Of a stretch of DNA of 18,495 bases, positions 6,369-15,100 are shown one piece after another. Position numbers and translations under genes: made by a program. The DNA comes from Pseudomonadota bacterium (lineage in GTDB: Bacteria; Pseudomonadota; Gammaproteobacteria; Burkholderiales; Burkholderiaceae_D). Within the stretch, counting starts at the first letter, position 1. Each line of letters starts with the position of its first letter. The DNA lies in the NCBI GenBank assembly GCA_023435945.1, contig JAEZLB010000211.1:1-18495 (forward strand), in the 5' to 3' direction. Under the pieces are notes generated by a model. That model saw only the letters and a program-made list of their open reading frames with translations. It was not told the DNA's origin and ran no database searches.

Positions 6369-9173
6369 CTACCAATTACGGGTTACTTGCAAAGACGCGT
6401 AACGCCCGACGGGGTTTGCGTTGAAGGCGTCATACAGCAAGCCCATCGTTCCACCTGAGAACTTGGGCGGCGAACGGTCGAGCAGATTGGCGACGCTCAG
6501 CCCCACTCGGAAGCCACGCAGAACCGACCAGGCCTGCGGCGCCGAGCCGTCGAAGCTCAAGTTCAGATCCAACGTCGTCCACGAGGCCATCCTGGATGCG
6601 GGCGTCGAGTAGCTATCGATATAGTTGTCCACATAGTTCAGCGCAAGAAACATTCCATACGCGCCTCGATTCAAACCTGCCGATGCGCGAACACGCAGAT
6701 CCACAGGCTTGCCGACATCGTTGAACATGCTGTGTGCCGTGCTCGTCGGCGTCATCTTGCGCTCGTGATCGAGCGTATAGGTTGCGTTTACTCCCCAGCT
6801 GAATTGGCCTGACCACAATCCATTGCTGCCGTTGATGCCGTTGATGCCGAGATCGATTCCTCGCACCTGCTCGACTGCAATATTGGTCACGCGGTTGTCG
6901 AGGAGGCTCAAATCTGGAAACGCCTCTAGCAGCGCCTGCGTCGCTGGATCCCAATGCCGACCGGTCAAATTCAGAACTGCTCCGCTGTTGTTCGCAGCAA
7001 GAAACTGAGCGATCTGCTGCTCGGTCGGGTCGAGTGTAATGGCAGCTCCGTACTCGCTTCGTCTAACCAGAGCCAGATCGATGTTCGAAGCGGGAACGGG
7101 CTGATCGATGCGCTTGTCGTAGTCGATCGAATAGTAAGACAAGGACACGCGCGTCGAGGGAGCGAATGGCAACACGTAATCGAAACCCATGCTCCACGTT
7201 TCAGCCTCCTCCGGCCCGATGTCGGGATCGTTGCCGAGCATCCACAGCAGAGGCGCCGTTGCACCCGGCTGGTCCGGACTGACGACATCCAAGATGTAAA
7301 CGCTCGCCGCGTTCCTGCGCTCGGTCATCGCAGGCGCACGGAATGCGGTGGAGATGGCGCCACGAACCGTTAGCGCATCGTAAGGCCGCCAAACGATGCC
7401 CGCCTGCGGATTGAAAGTGCTGCCCACATCGCTGTAATTGTCATAGCGAGCCGCAAGCGAAAGTTCCAGCCTGCGCAACCCAGGGCGCCCGCTATCCGCC
7501 ACGAATGGAACGAGCAGCTCACCAAACGCCGACCAGAGGCTGCGATCGCTGCTCGCCCCATTCGTCACCATCGCCCCCGCCGAGCTGAACTGCAGATCCC
7601 AGGCGAAGCGCTCGTCCCTTGCCTCCACGCCAATCGCTGCCCGAGGCGTGATGGCCCCGATCGAGAGCAGAGCCCCATCCATCACTGCCGAGAGCGATGA
7701 GAGCTTCGTGCGGAATGAAGTTCGCGTGCTGCTGGCCGAGGTATAGCCCGGCCCGAAGATTTCCTCCTCACCCAAACCCGGATTGATGGCCTCACTGTGA
7801 GATCCCGTCAGAGTAAGCTTCCAGTCGTGCGCCAGATCCAAGGAAGCGCCGAGCGAGCCGCCATACTGCTCGCTGCGAGCGATGTCGATGCTGGCGCTGT
7901 CCTGGTCGACGCCCACGTAACGAAACAGCTGCCGGAACTCCGAATCCCGCTTCATGTAGTAGCCGTCCGCGATCAGCTCGATTCCCTCGGTGAGATCGTA
8001 TCGGCCAGAAAGCATTGCCGAATGACGCAACATGTCGGGTTGGTACGACATGCCCACGTAGTGAATTGCGGCACCCGGCGGCGCTTGACTCGCCAACAAT
8101 CCTGTTTCGGCGGTATCCAAAGCCTGATCACGCGCGTAGTCGTACGCGACCACGAATCCACCGCGCTCGAAGTCGCGTCCGTAAACCTGGCTGAGTTGCA
8201 AGCGTTCGCCTCCGTCATATTCGGTCGGGCTGCCGAATGAGACTTGCGTCTGCGCGCCCTCGAACTCGCGCCGCGTTACTACGTTCACGACACCCGCAAC
8301 TGCGTCCGCTCCATAGACGGAGGATCTACCGCCCGTGACGACTTCCACGCGCTCGATCATCGCCAACGGAATCGCTCCGATGTCTACCACCCGGCCACTC
8401 GCACTCGGAGCGCGGCGCACGCCGTTCAGCAGCGTCAACGTCGATTGAGGACCCAGTCCGCGCAAGTCCACGGCGGTGACACGCTCGCGGAAGTTGTCTT
8501 GCGAAGCGACCGAGCCGCCAGAAGCATACACCGTGGCGGGATCAATACTGTTGAAGGCCTGCGGCAGACTCCTGAGCACATCTTCGATCTTGGTGTATCC
8601 GGACGCCTCGATATCGCTCCTAGTAATCGTGAGAGTCGGGGTAGGCAACTCCTTGGCGCCGCGAATGTTAGTTCCAGTGACCACGAGTTCCTCGAGCTCC
8701 ACCATCGACATGCTCGCCGGCGACTCCACAGCATTGTCTTCACCTGATGCAGCATTGCGTACCACGGATCCGCCGTCTGCCTGCGCAACCCTCACGCCCA
8801 TCGCGTGCCACGTGGAACTGATTGGCTGGATCGCCGCCGCATTCACCGACTCGATTGCCACCGCATCCTCCGAGATCGCGCGATACTTCAGCCCCGTCCC
8901 TTGCAGCAGCAGCTCCAACGCTTCACGCGCCGTCTTCTCACCCGACGCACCAGGCGACGTACGCTCCACGAGATCTACACTCGCGGTCATGATCTGAATG
9001 TCCGCCTGCTCCGAGAACTTCAGCAGCGCGGCGGAGAGTGACTGCGGCGGAATCGTGAAGGGTCGGCGAGTTTCGAGATCGGCTGCCGAGGCGATGCTTA
9101 TCGCGGCCAGCGTGGTGACTGCGATGGCGAGTGCGGACCGGACCGCTGATGCGACTGCTGTTGACTTGTTCAT
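6369..9173 (-). CDS. STN-domain TonB-dependent outer-membrane receptor, module 1
   Basis: A 934-aa receptor that should import a ligand through the outer membrane using TonB energy and signal its presence to FecR. Start chosen at ATG 9173 because it gives a clean signal peptide (SALAIAVTTLAAISIASA, residues 13-30), follows GGGGAG, and drops 86 residues that run back into the fecR gene. Domains in order: STN/secretin-like signalling domain (residues 36-110, IPPQSLSAALLKFSEQADI); an acidic linker; a TonB-box-like ELEELVVTG near 159-167; plug (about 168-305, with VDLRGLGPQSTLTLLNG and SSVYGADAVAGVVNVVTRR); beta-barrel to the terminal aromatic residue (VTRNW). Length and order match FecA-like transducing receptors, and no defects are seen. 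Its own promoter-like site lies at 9229-9261. The ligand cannot be read from sequence; the linked peptidase suggests a peptide. Confidence 0.93.
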   Translation of the reverse strand: MNKSTAVASAVRSALAIAVTTLAAISIASAADLETRRPFTIPPQSLSAALLKFSEQADIQIMTASVDLVERTSPGASGEKTAREALELLLQGTGLKYRAISEDAVAIESVNAAAIQPISSTWHAMGVRVAQADGGSVVRNAASGEDNAVESPASMSMVELEELVVTGTNIRGAKELPTPTLTITRSDIEASGYTKIEDVLRSLPQAFNSIDPATVYASGGSVASQDNFRERVTAVDLRGLGPQSTLTLLNGVRRAPSASGRVVDIGAIPLAMIERVEVVTGGRSSVYGADAVAGVVNVVTRREFEGAQTQVSFGSPTEYDGGERLQLSQVYGRDFERGGFVVAYDYARDQALDTAETGLLASQAPPGAAIHYVGMSYQPDMLRHSAMLSGRYDLTEGIELIADGYYMKRDSEFRQLFRYVGVDQDSASIDIARSEQYGGSLGASLDLAHDWKLTLTGSHSEAINPGLGEEEIFGPGYTSASSTRTSFRTKLSSLSAVMDGALLSIGAITPRAAIGVEARDERFAWDLQFSSAGAMVTNGASSDRSLWSAFGELLVPFVADSGRPGLRRLELSLAARYDNYSDVGSTFNPQAGIVWRPYDALTVRGAISTAFRAPAMTERRNAASVYILDVVSPDQPGATAPLLWMLGNDPDIGPEEAETWSMGFDYVLPFAPSTRVSLSYYSIDYDKRIDQPVPASNIDLALVRRSEYGAAITLDPTEQQIAQFLAANNSGAVLNLTGRHWDPATQALLEAFPDLSLLDNRVTNIAVEQVRGIDLGINGINGSNGLWSGQFSWGVNATYTLDHERKMTPTSTAHSMFNDVGKPVDLRVRASAGLNRGAYGMFLALNYVDNYIDSYSTPASRMASWTTLDLNLSFDGSAPQAWSVLRGFRVGLSVANLLDRSPPKFSGGTMGLLYDAFNANPVGRYASLQVTRNW

Positions 9174-9228
9174 GGCTCCCCGTCTTCTTTTAGTGTGGTC
9201 GATCCGCGCATCGGATCGACTTCTCTGC

Positions 9229-9261
9229 AGGTATAGACGGGGACGTCGGGAAATCTGGAAC
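9229..9261 (-). promoter_or_regulatory. Candidate ECF-sigma promoter for the module 1 receptor
   Basis: On the minus strand: GTTCC (9261-9257), 17 nt, CGTCTATACCT (9239-9229). The same two boxes with the same spacing occur upstream of the module 1 sigma gene (10986-11018), with 13 consecutive identical bases around CGTCTATACCT. The CGTC-type -10 box is common for ECF sigma factors. It lies between the fecR stop and the receptor ATG, about 56 nt before the ATG, and would let the receptor be induced separately from the regulators. Confidence 0.65.
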
Positions 9262-9276
9262 CGCGACTCGCGGCGA

Positions 9277-10365
9277 TCACTCGCGAGGTGCGATGACGAC
9301 TCGGCGTGGATCGGTGCGATCGACGGTGACGGGGAAGATGACTTGGATACCCTGCAGCCAGTCATCGACGCTGTCATCGAACACGGAGCCAGTAAACTGC
9401 AGGTCTTGAAGCGAAGGATCGCTGACCACAATCTCGCGCGGCGAGTAGCGATTCAAGCTTGCGACGACGACGCGCAACGGCTCGCCTTCGAAACGCAATT
9501 GGCCACGGCGCCAGGCGGTGGCAATCGATGTACTGACCTGCACGGGATCGGGTGAGAGTTCACCACGATCGTATCGCACCCGCTCGCCGGCCTTCGCACG
9601 GACGACACCGCCAGCCGCGCCGTTCGCGCTCTGCACTTCCACTACGCCCTCAGCCACCACCACCGATACCGCGTCGCCTTCACGGCGCACGGAGAACGCG
9701 GTGCCGACGGCTCGCACAGTCACCGGACCGGATTGCACGATGAACGGACGCTCAGGATCCTTCTGTACGCGGTAGAAGACTTCACCTTCATCGGCGATGA
9801 CGAGCCGGCGTTCGGGCGTGAAGTCGAGAGCGACACTCGTCGCGCCACCAAGCTCGACGCGTGAGCCGTCGGGTAGCACGGCGAACTGCTGCTCGCCGCG
9901 CGAGGTAGCGATGCGCTCGACGGGATCGAACAGTGCGAAGTGTCGGTCGACAAGCATCAGCGTTGCGATGCCGAGTACGACGGCCGCAGCCGCCGACAAC
10001 CAATTCGTCGCTCGCCGGGTGCCACCGTGATGGCGCTGCTGGCTCGCCGCTGAACTGCTGGATAATCGGTTGCGCTCGCTACGCTGCGGCGAGACTGGCG
10101 CGTCGCAATCGCAGGCACCCGATGTCGAGTCAACCGCCGCTGGCGCCAACTCTTCCGGCCGTGGCCAGGGCGGCGACTTCACCTCGCCGACGACATCCCA
10201 CAACTGCTGCACCTCATCGAATGCGCGGCGATGCGCCGGTTCTGCTTCGATCCAGGCCAGCCATGCCACATGATCGTCCGTGGTCGCATCGGCCGCGCGC
10301 ACGCGCAGGAACCAGTCGGACGCTTCGCCGAACAGCTCCGCATCGGTGTCCGTTGACTTGTTCAT
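9277..10365 (-). CDS. fecR: FecR-like membrane anti-sigma factor, module 1
   Basis: A 362-aa inner-membrane regulator that holds the partner sigma factor until the receptor signals ligand binding. Start chosen at ATG 10365: it overlaps the sigma stop as ATGA and has a strong AGGAGGT 5 nt upstream; the longer open frame to 10425 has no comparable site. Domains: N-terminal FecR/DUF4880 region (residues 12-57, ASDWFLRVRAADATTDDHVAWLAWIEAEPAHRRAFDEV), expected in the cytoplasm and binding sigma; low-complexity linker; one membrane helix (about 121-140, LSAAAAVVLGIATLMLV); periplasmic FecR domain (about 153-246, LPDGSRVELGGATSVALDF, GEVFYRV, VRAVGTAFSVR); C-terminal domain (about 284-360, GQLRFEGEPLRVVVASLNRYS) resembling the STN/DUF4974 type that contacts the receptor. 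It appears intact. Confidence 0.93.
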   Translation of the reverse strand: MNKSTDTDAELFGEASDWFLRVRAADATTDDHVAWLAWIEAEPAHRRAFDEVQQLWDVVGEVKSPPWPRPEELAPAAVDSTSGACDCDAPVSPQRSERNRLSSSSAASQQRHHGGTRRATNWLSAAAAVVLGIATLMLVDRHFALFDPVERIATSRGEQQFAVLPDGSRVELGGATSVALDFTPERRLVIADEGEVFYRVQKDPERPFIVQSGPVTVRAVGTAFSVRREGDAVSVVVAEGVVEVQSANGAAGGVVRAKAGERVRYDRGELSPDPVQVSTSIATAWRRGQLRFEGEPLRVVVASLNRYSPREIVVSDPSLQDLQFTGSVFDDSVDDWLQGIQVIFPVTVDRTDPRRVVIAPRE

Positions 10366-10949
10366 GCGCGACCTCCTGTCTTCGCCCCAGCGCCCGGTAC
10401 GGCTTCGAGTGCTTGCCGGCAGCACGCCAGCGCCTGGGTGATGTACTTGCGCACCATGCGATCGCTCACGCCCATGCGGGTTGCGACCTCGGCGATCTCC
10501 ACACCGGCGAATCGATGCAACAAGAATGCGTAGCGTGGCTTCGGCGCCAATTCCTCCAGCGCCGCGGCCACTCGGCGCAAGGCTTCGTCCGCAACCGCGA
10601 CTCGGTCCGGAGTGATCTCGTCCACCTGCACGTCGAACAACGGATCGCGACTCGAGGACTGCCGCACCTTCGCCGAGCGCAGCCGATCGGTCGCAATGTT
10701 GAACGCCGTCCGGAACAGATACGTGCGCAGGTAACTCACCGCATCCATGCGATCGAGCTGCAGAAGCCGCACATACGCCTCCTGCGCCACGTCCCTCGCC
10801 TCCTGATCCGACCGCAAACGGGCACGCAGCAACTGCACGAGCGACGCATTGTGCTCGTGAAAGAGGCGCGCAAGCTCGGAGCCGGCGCTCGCCTTTTCAG
10901 GCGGCTCCGGGTCGGATGCTGGCTCAGCGGCGGTGTGTGGATCAGTCAT
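10362..10949 (-). CDS. fecI: ECF (FecI-like) RNA polymerase sigma factor, module 1
   Basis: A 195-aa sigma-70 family factor of the extracytoplasmic-function type. Region 2 spans about residues 27-95 (LARLFHEHNASLVQLLRARL, EARDVAQEAYVRLLQLD, YLRTYLFRTAFNIATDRLR). Region 4 spans about 120-185, with the helix-turn-helix EIAEVATRMGVSDRMVRKYITQAL. No region 3 is present, as expected for this class. The first 25 residues are an extra low-complexity, proline/acid-rich leader. The stop overlaps the fecR start by 4 nt, typical of co-regulated sigma/anti-sigma pairs. The promoter-like site at 10986-11018 matches the one before the receptor, suggesting the factor transcribes its own operon. It is the only intact sigma factor in the window and might also have to serve module 2. 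Confidence 0.93.
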   Translation of the reverse strand: MTDPHTAAEPASDPEPPEKASAGSELARLFHEHNASLVQLLRARLRSDQEARDVAQEAYVRLLQLDRMDAVSYLRTYLFRTAFNIATDRLRSAKVRQSSSRDPLFDVQVDEITPDRVAVADEALRRVAAALEELAPKPRYAFLLHRFAGVEIAEVATRMGVSDRMVRKYITQALACCRQALEAVPGAGAKTGGRA

Positions 10950-10985
10950 TGCTCATGGGGCCGCACGATGGACTGGGCCCCGCAG

Positions 10986-11020
10986 AGGTATAGACGGGCG
11001 AGCCAGGAGTTCCGGAACTC
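10986..11020 (-). promoter_or_regulatory. Candidate ECF-sigma promoter of the sigma/fecR operon
   Basis: On the minus strand: GTTCC (11018-11014), 17 nt, CGTCTATACCT (10996-10986). It aligns without gaps to the site before the receptor gene. The -35 part lies inside a perfect 14-bp palindrome, GAGTTCCGGAACTC (11007-11020), which the receptor promoter lacks. The sigma gene begins about 37 nt downstream. Confidence 0.65.
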
Positions 11021-11123
11021 GGCCGCCCCGTTGTGATGCGCAGAAATTCCTCCAGGCCGTTCTCGGCTGGATCGATTTGTTCACGCGCGCGCCAGCGAGT
11101 ACTTGTCTGTGGCGAACTGCCAG

Positions 11124-11597
11124 CTAAGCGGCAGCGGGGAGCACAACATCCTCGTCCACCTCGACACCGAATAAGAAGCCGATCTGTTGAGCGATGCGCC
11201 GGCTGCCGAAGCGAGGGTTCCGCTGTTTCATTTCGACGATCACTGCAATCAGTTCTGGACTCGGCCCCTTCGGGCCGGGCTTCCGCCGCCGGTTCGACGC
11301 GAAGAGCAAGCGATACTTACGATTCACCAAGGCTCGGTGGAACGCCATGAGTGTCGCCGGCTTCAGCACGATGGCCGAACGCAGCAAGCGAGCAGGACGC
11401 ATCAAACCGGCGCAGAGACTGGCGATGATGCGGTCGATCAGCCGCAGATTCGGTGCCCTGACCCGCGACCGATTCAAGATCAAAAGCTGGTGCCTCAGCA
11501 GCAGCGACTCTGAGAGAACAGACCGAGCACCGTCAGGGAGCAGCAGCCTGCCAATCGTCGCAATGAGATGGATGGCGAGAATGGCCAGATCACGCAT
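11124..11597 (-). pseudogene. Truncated DDE transposase of a different insertion sequence
   Basis: 157 codons that resemble the N-terminal third of an integrase-core transposase (LLLRHQLLILNRSRVRAPNL near residues 32-51; ATLMAFHRALVNRKYRLLF near 82-100; KPGPKGPSPELIAVIVEMKQRNPRFGSRRIAQQI near 106-139). The frame ends in LPAAA and a stop just after GVEVDEDVV, before any catalytic Asp or Glu, whereas relatives continue for some 200 residues more. The element is therefore only a 5' remnant. Its upstream side is fused into the truncated sigma factor at about 11600-11650. It is distinct from the transposase at 1715-2716. Confidence 0.8.
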
Positions 11598-11639
11598 CCA
11601 GCCATGCTAACGATCGGCGTCGGCGGCGCAAGACTTGGA

Positions 11640-11929
11640 TCGTCGCGCTGTCTATGCGATAAATTCGGATTCGCCACACACACCTCCAGATCCGCCCGCC
11701 GCTTGAGCTCAAACTCATGCAGCAGGTTCGAAGCGACGCGATAGACATACGCAAGCGGCTCGCGAATCAGATCCTTGCGATCCAGCCTCAACAGCCGCAC
11801 GTACGCCTCCTGCGCCAGATCCCGGGCATCCACCCCCGCCCGCGCCCGCCTGGCGAGGAAGCGCACGAGATCCTCGCCCATGTTGGTGGCGATGTGCTCG
11901 ACAAATGGATCGGCGGACGTCGGTTTCAC
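11640..11929 (-). pseudogene. Truncated ECF sigma factor, module 2 (region 2 only)
   Basis: From a GTG at 11929, the first 85-95 residues are a sigma region 2 (FVEHIATNMGEDLVRFLARRA, VDARDLAQEAYVRLLRLDRKD, PLAYVYRVASNLLHEFELKRRADLEV). After ANPNLSHRQRDDPSLAP the frame runs into the insertion-sequence remnant and stops making sense, so region 4, needed to bind the -35 box, is missing. The exact break is uncertain (about 11605-11665). It lies downstream of the S8 peptidase and on the same strand. The residue pattern AQEAYVRLL.LDR is shared with the module 1 sigma factor, so the two are paralogues. No FecR gene follows; it was probably lost with the 3' half of this gene. Confidence 0.75.
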
Positions 11930-11973
11930 TCTACGGTCGGGCGGCTGGCCTACTTGCTCGGGTTCTTGCCCCC

Positions 11974-11993
11974 GCGCACCTTAGCGGGTGCGC
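11974..11993. repeat. 7-bp inverted repeat between S8 peptidase and truncated sigma gene
   Basis: GCGCACC at 11974-11980 pairs with GGTGCGC at 11987-11993 around TTAGCG, with a few more C/G pairs outside after one mismatch. It lies about 150 nt past the S8 stop on the minus strand. There is no T run, so a terminator role is only possible. A second, AT-rich repeat (ACACATA-CATA-TATGTGT, 12064-12081) is nearby. Nothing else is seen in 11930-12146. Confidence 0.5.
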
Positions 11994-12146
11994 AGGGTCG
12001 GTCAACCGTATGAGTGGGGATTGGGGAAAAGCGGGTACCTGGGGCCCGCCTGGGTAGCGGGACACACATACATATATGTGTAGTCAGCCGGGTGGCATCT
12101 CGACGCCTGGGCATAGGGTGCGTACTTGTCTGCGCGCCGCCGACAT

Positions 12147-15100
12147 TCACTCTCCGTTCGAGAGCCGTATCTGCTGAACCGCGAGCGGCACGCGAGTTCG
12201 GCGGAGCTCCAGTTCGGGCGGCTGCCTTCCGGAGATGATTGCTGCCATACGCCGCATGTTCCCATCCTCGGGGCGGGACAGATGAACGTACGGCTCGCCA
12301 AACAATCCGAATTCCGCCACCAGATACCTGCCGTCCCGCGGACGGGCGCGAACAGACACTCCAGCGCCGCTGCTGAGTGTCTCTCCTCGCTTCAAATCCC
12401 TGTTATGAGCATCGTTGCGTTCGTTGCCAGAGGCAGCGCCGCCGAACACAGGATGAAACACCGTATCGCGATAACGCACCTTGAGGCCGTCCGCGGGCAC
12501 AGCCCCCCAGGCTTCCAGGCTGATCCGGTATCTGCCCGCTCGTGGGCTCGCGATCTCCAAGAATTTTTTCGATCCCGGCCACAGATCGGCCGCCATGCGA
12601 ATGACGGCAGGGTCGGCCTGGCCTGTGACATAGAAAATCGCGAGCGCAACGTTGGTGCCGCTGATTTGCTCGTCGTCCGCCATGGCCACCTCCGCGGTCA
12701 ACCTCGATGTTCCCTCCGGAACATCCACTTCATAGAACAGTGGCGTCAACGTCGGCGGCAACCGCGCCTCCGTTTCGTTTTGCGCTCCAATACCCATCAG
12801 CTCGATGCTGGATCGCTTGATGGCTCCCATCTGGTTTCGAAACTGCAAGCTCGCGGCCCCCTGCTCCCCAGCAACAGTGCTTCGAGCACCGATCGAAGTC
12901 ACACGGAAAGCAGCTTCGGCGCCCCGCGCTGGCTGACTTTCCTCGGGATCGTATTCTGGTGGAGTGTACCCATCCTCATAGGACATCCAGATCTGCCATA
13001 CGCCCGGCTCCGGATTCGCGAACGTCTGGTCATAGCGCTCGCGCGAGCTCTGTGGCAAGACCCAGGGTGCCGCGAAGTCATCGACTGCACCACCCTTTTG
13101 AATCTCGCCGCGCGGACGGGAGCCGTGTGGCGTCAGCGCGGACAGAGTCATGCGTTTACCACCACGCTGCTCCACTTCCACTCGCAAAGCTGTCGCACCC
13201 TCTGGTACGTGACCATAGACGATCCCGTGACCTGGTCTTGGAACACTGCGCTTGATCGCGACCGTATAGCCATTCTCCGGCCCCAGCTGTTCGGCGGCGA
13301 TCACCGTACACATTACGCTGTGCGCGACCAGTTCCAACGTCGGGTCGATCAGGTCCAGAATCGCGCTGTAGGAACCAGACGCTCCAGTCGCTATAGATAT
13401 CGGGATCTGCACTGGAACGTTCAGCGGCAAGCGAACCTCGCTCAATGTCGACGCGAATGCTTTGCGCTCGTTGCCCTTCCAACGCAGCCAATACGACAGA
13501 GGTACCTCAGGACCGCTCGTCCGCGTGATCGTAATCACGCGATTGCCCTTCTGGCTCGGCCCCCAGCCGATACGCTCATACAAGCCACGCCCCACATGAG
13601 CAGGTGTGAGCCGATCGCTGAACGGTGTGCGTACTGGCGCTTGCACCTGAAAGGCACTCGGAGTGTGCTGCTTCAACTTCTGCAACGCGTTCCACGCCTG
13701 CTGCACCTGAATCAGGCCATGCCCTTGTACTCGAGCTTCGACACCATCGAGAAACTTCGCCGTCGAGAACAGGGCCATGCGCAAGCGAGCGGGATCGTAG
13801 GGAATGCCAGCCTGCTTCGCTGCGCTGATGAGAAGCGCACCATGTCCAGCCGCGTTGGGAGTGGCAGCCGAAGTGCCTCCGGAAATTCCGAGCCATGACG
13901 GCGCGTCGAAATACGGACTTGCCATGTCCCCTGGATGTGAAGGCTTCTGAACGCTCAACGTGCCGGTCACGCCGAGCAGGTCGGGTTTCAGAGCACCATC
14001 GAATGCCGGACCAAACGATGAGAACGGCGCGGGAGTGTACGCCAGTGTGGGAACCAAGCCGTAATTCGCTTGCCAGGATTCGCGGGGAATATAAGCGCCA
14101 ACCGTTATCGCATCCGAGGAGGGCCGGACTGAATCGGCAAACAGCCCTTCTCCGGGACCGGCGTTCGAGGCTGCTTGAAAATACGCTTTGGGATAGCGCC
14201 GGCTGAGCCGATCGAGCAGCTGGCCGAAGAATTGCGAGCGTTGCGCCGTCCAATGTCGCGAGTTTTCATACGTCGTCGAGCTCGACAGAAGATCGACGCG
14301 CGGATCGCGGAACAACCGGACCACGGGCATCACCTTCTCGTACACATCGTCGTTCTCGTACGAGTTCCTGCTTGCCAAGGAGCTCATGCAATCAACGACG
14401 ATCCATTGCGCGGCAGGCGCGACGCCCTCCGCCAGGCTCCCCAGAAAATTGTGGCCAACCGCCACACTTGCACACATGTCCCCGTGTGTCATGTGGCCTT
14501 CGGTTCTGGCCGTGATGGCGCGAGAAGGCACATCCACTGCAACCATCACCGTACGCGAATCACCCGCCGGCATTTGAGCCACGACAGGCCGATGAGGATC
14601 GGTCGGCAACTTCGGAAGCGGGATCGGTGCGCCAATCCGCTCGCCGCCTCGCTCGTCCGTCCCATGCTCATAGAACCAGACTTGCGATTGCGGCACGTTC
14701 CAAAGCAGTGTCAGCCGGCTGACGCCCATCGCGAACTGATTGGTCGGCACCTGCGCCACCCGCAGCTCGCCGGCCGCGGACCTGACATCTGCTGGCAAAG
14801 CGAAGCGCCGATCTTTGAATGTCACATACCCCTGAACATCAGGCGTCACGAGCGTAGTACTCAGCCAGGCATGCGAAGCGACGGCCGTGGTCGCATCGAT
14901 CGATCTTCCTGACGGCGGCAACATCACGTAGTCACGAATCTTCGGTACTCTTCGCCCCTCCAGCGAGTAGGCAACCTGCAACGATGGATTTCGCAGATCG
15001 ATCGCCTCGTTACTTCCGATCACGACGCCGCGACCATCATAGGTGGGGTACGCCTCTTTGAACTGTACGGACTCGGTGACCGAAGCACCTGTATAGGGAT

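Noticed and set aside
6369..9431. Longer receptor ORF starting at 9431
   Set aside because: The extra 86 residues overlap the end of fecR, have no export signal and no ribosome site; the ATG at 9173 gives a clean signal peptide.
9277..10425. Longer fecR ORF starting at 10425
   Set aside because: The ATG at 10365 has AGGAGGT at ideal distance and overlaps the sigma stop; the extension lies within the sigma gene.
9933..11036. 367-codon plus-strand ORF across fecR, sigma and promoter
   Set aside because: Antisense shadow of two well-supported genes; no recognisable domain.
11099..12132. 11-bp direct repeat GTACTTGTCTG at 11099 and 12122, flanking the IS/sigma remnants
   Set aside because: Matches of this length are expected many times by chance in 18 kb, and neither copy sits at a proven junction.
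12126..13898. 590-codon plus-strand ORF opposite the S8 peptidase
   Set aside because: Composition is that of an antisense shadow in GC-rich DNA (rich in R, H, Q, L), with no domain; the minus-strand frame has signal peptide and subtilase motifs.
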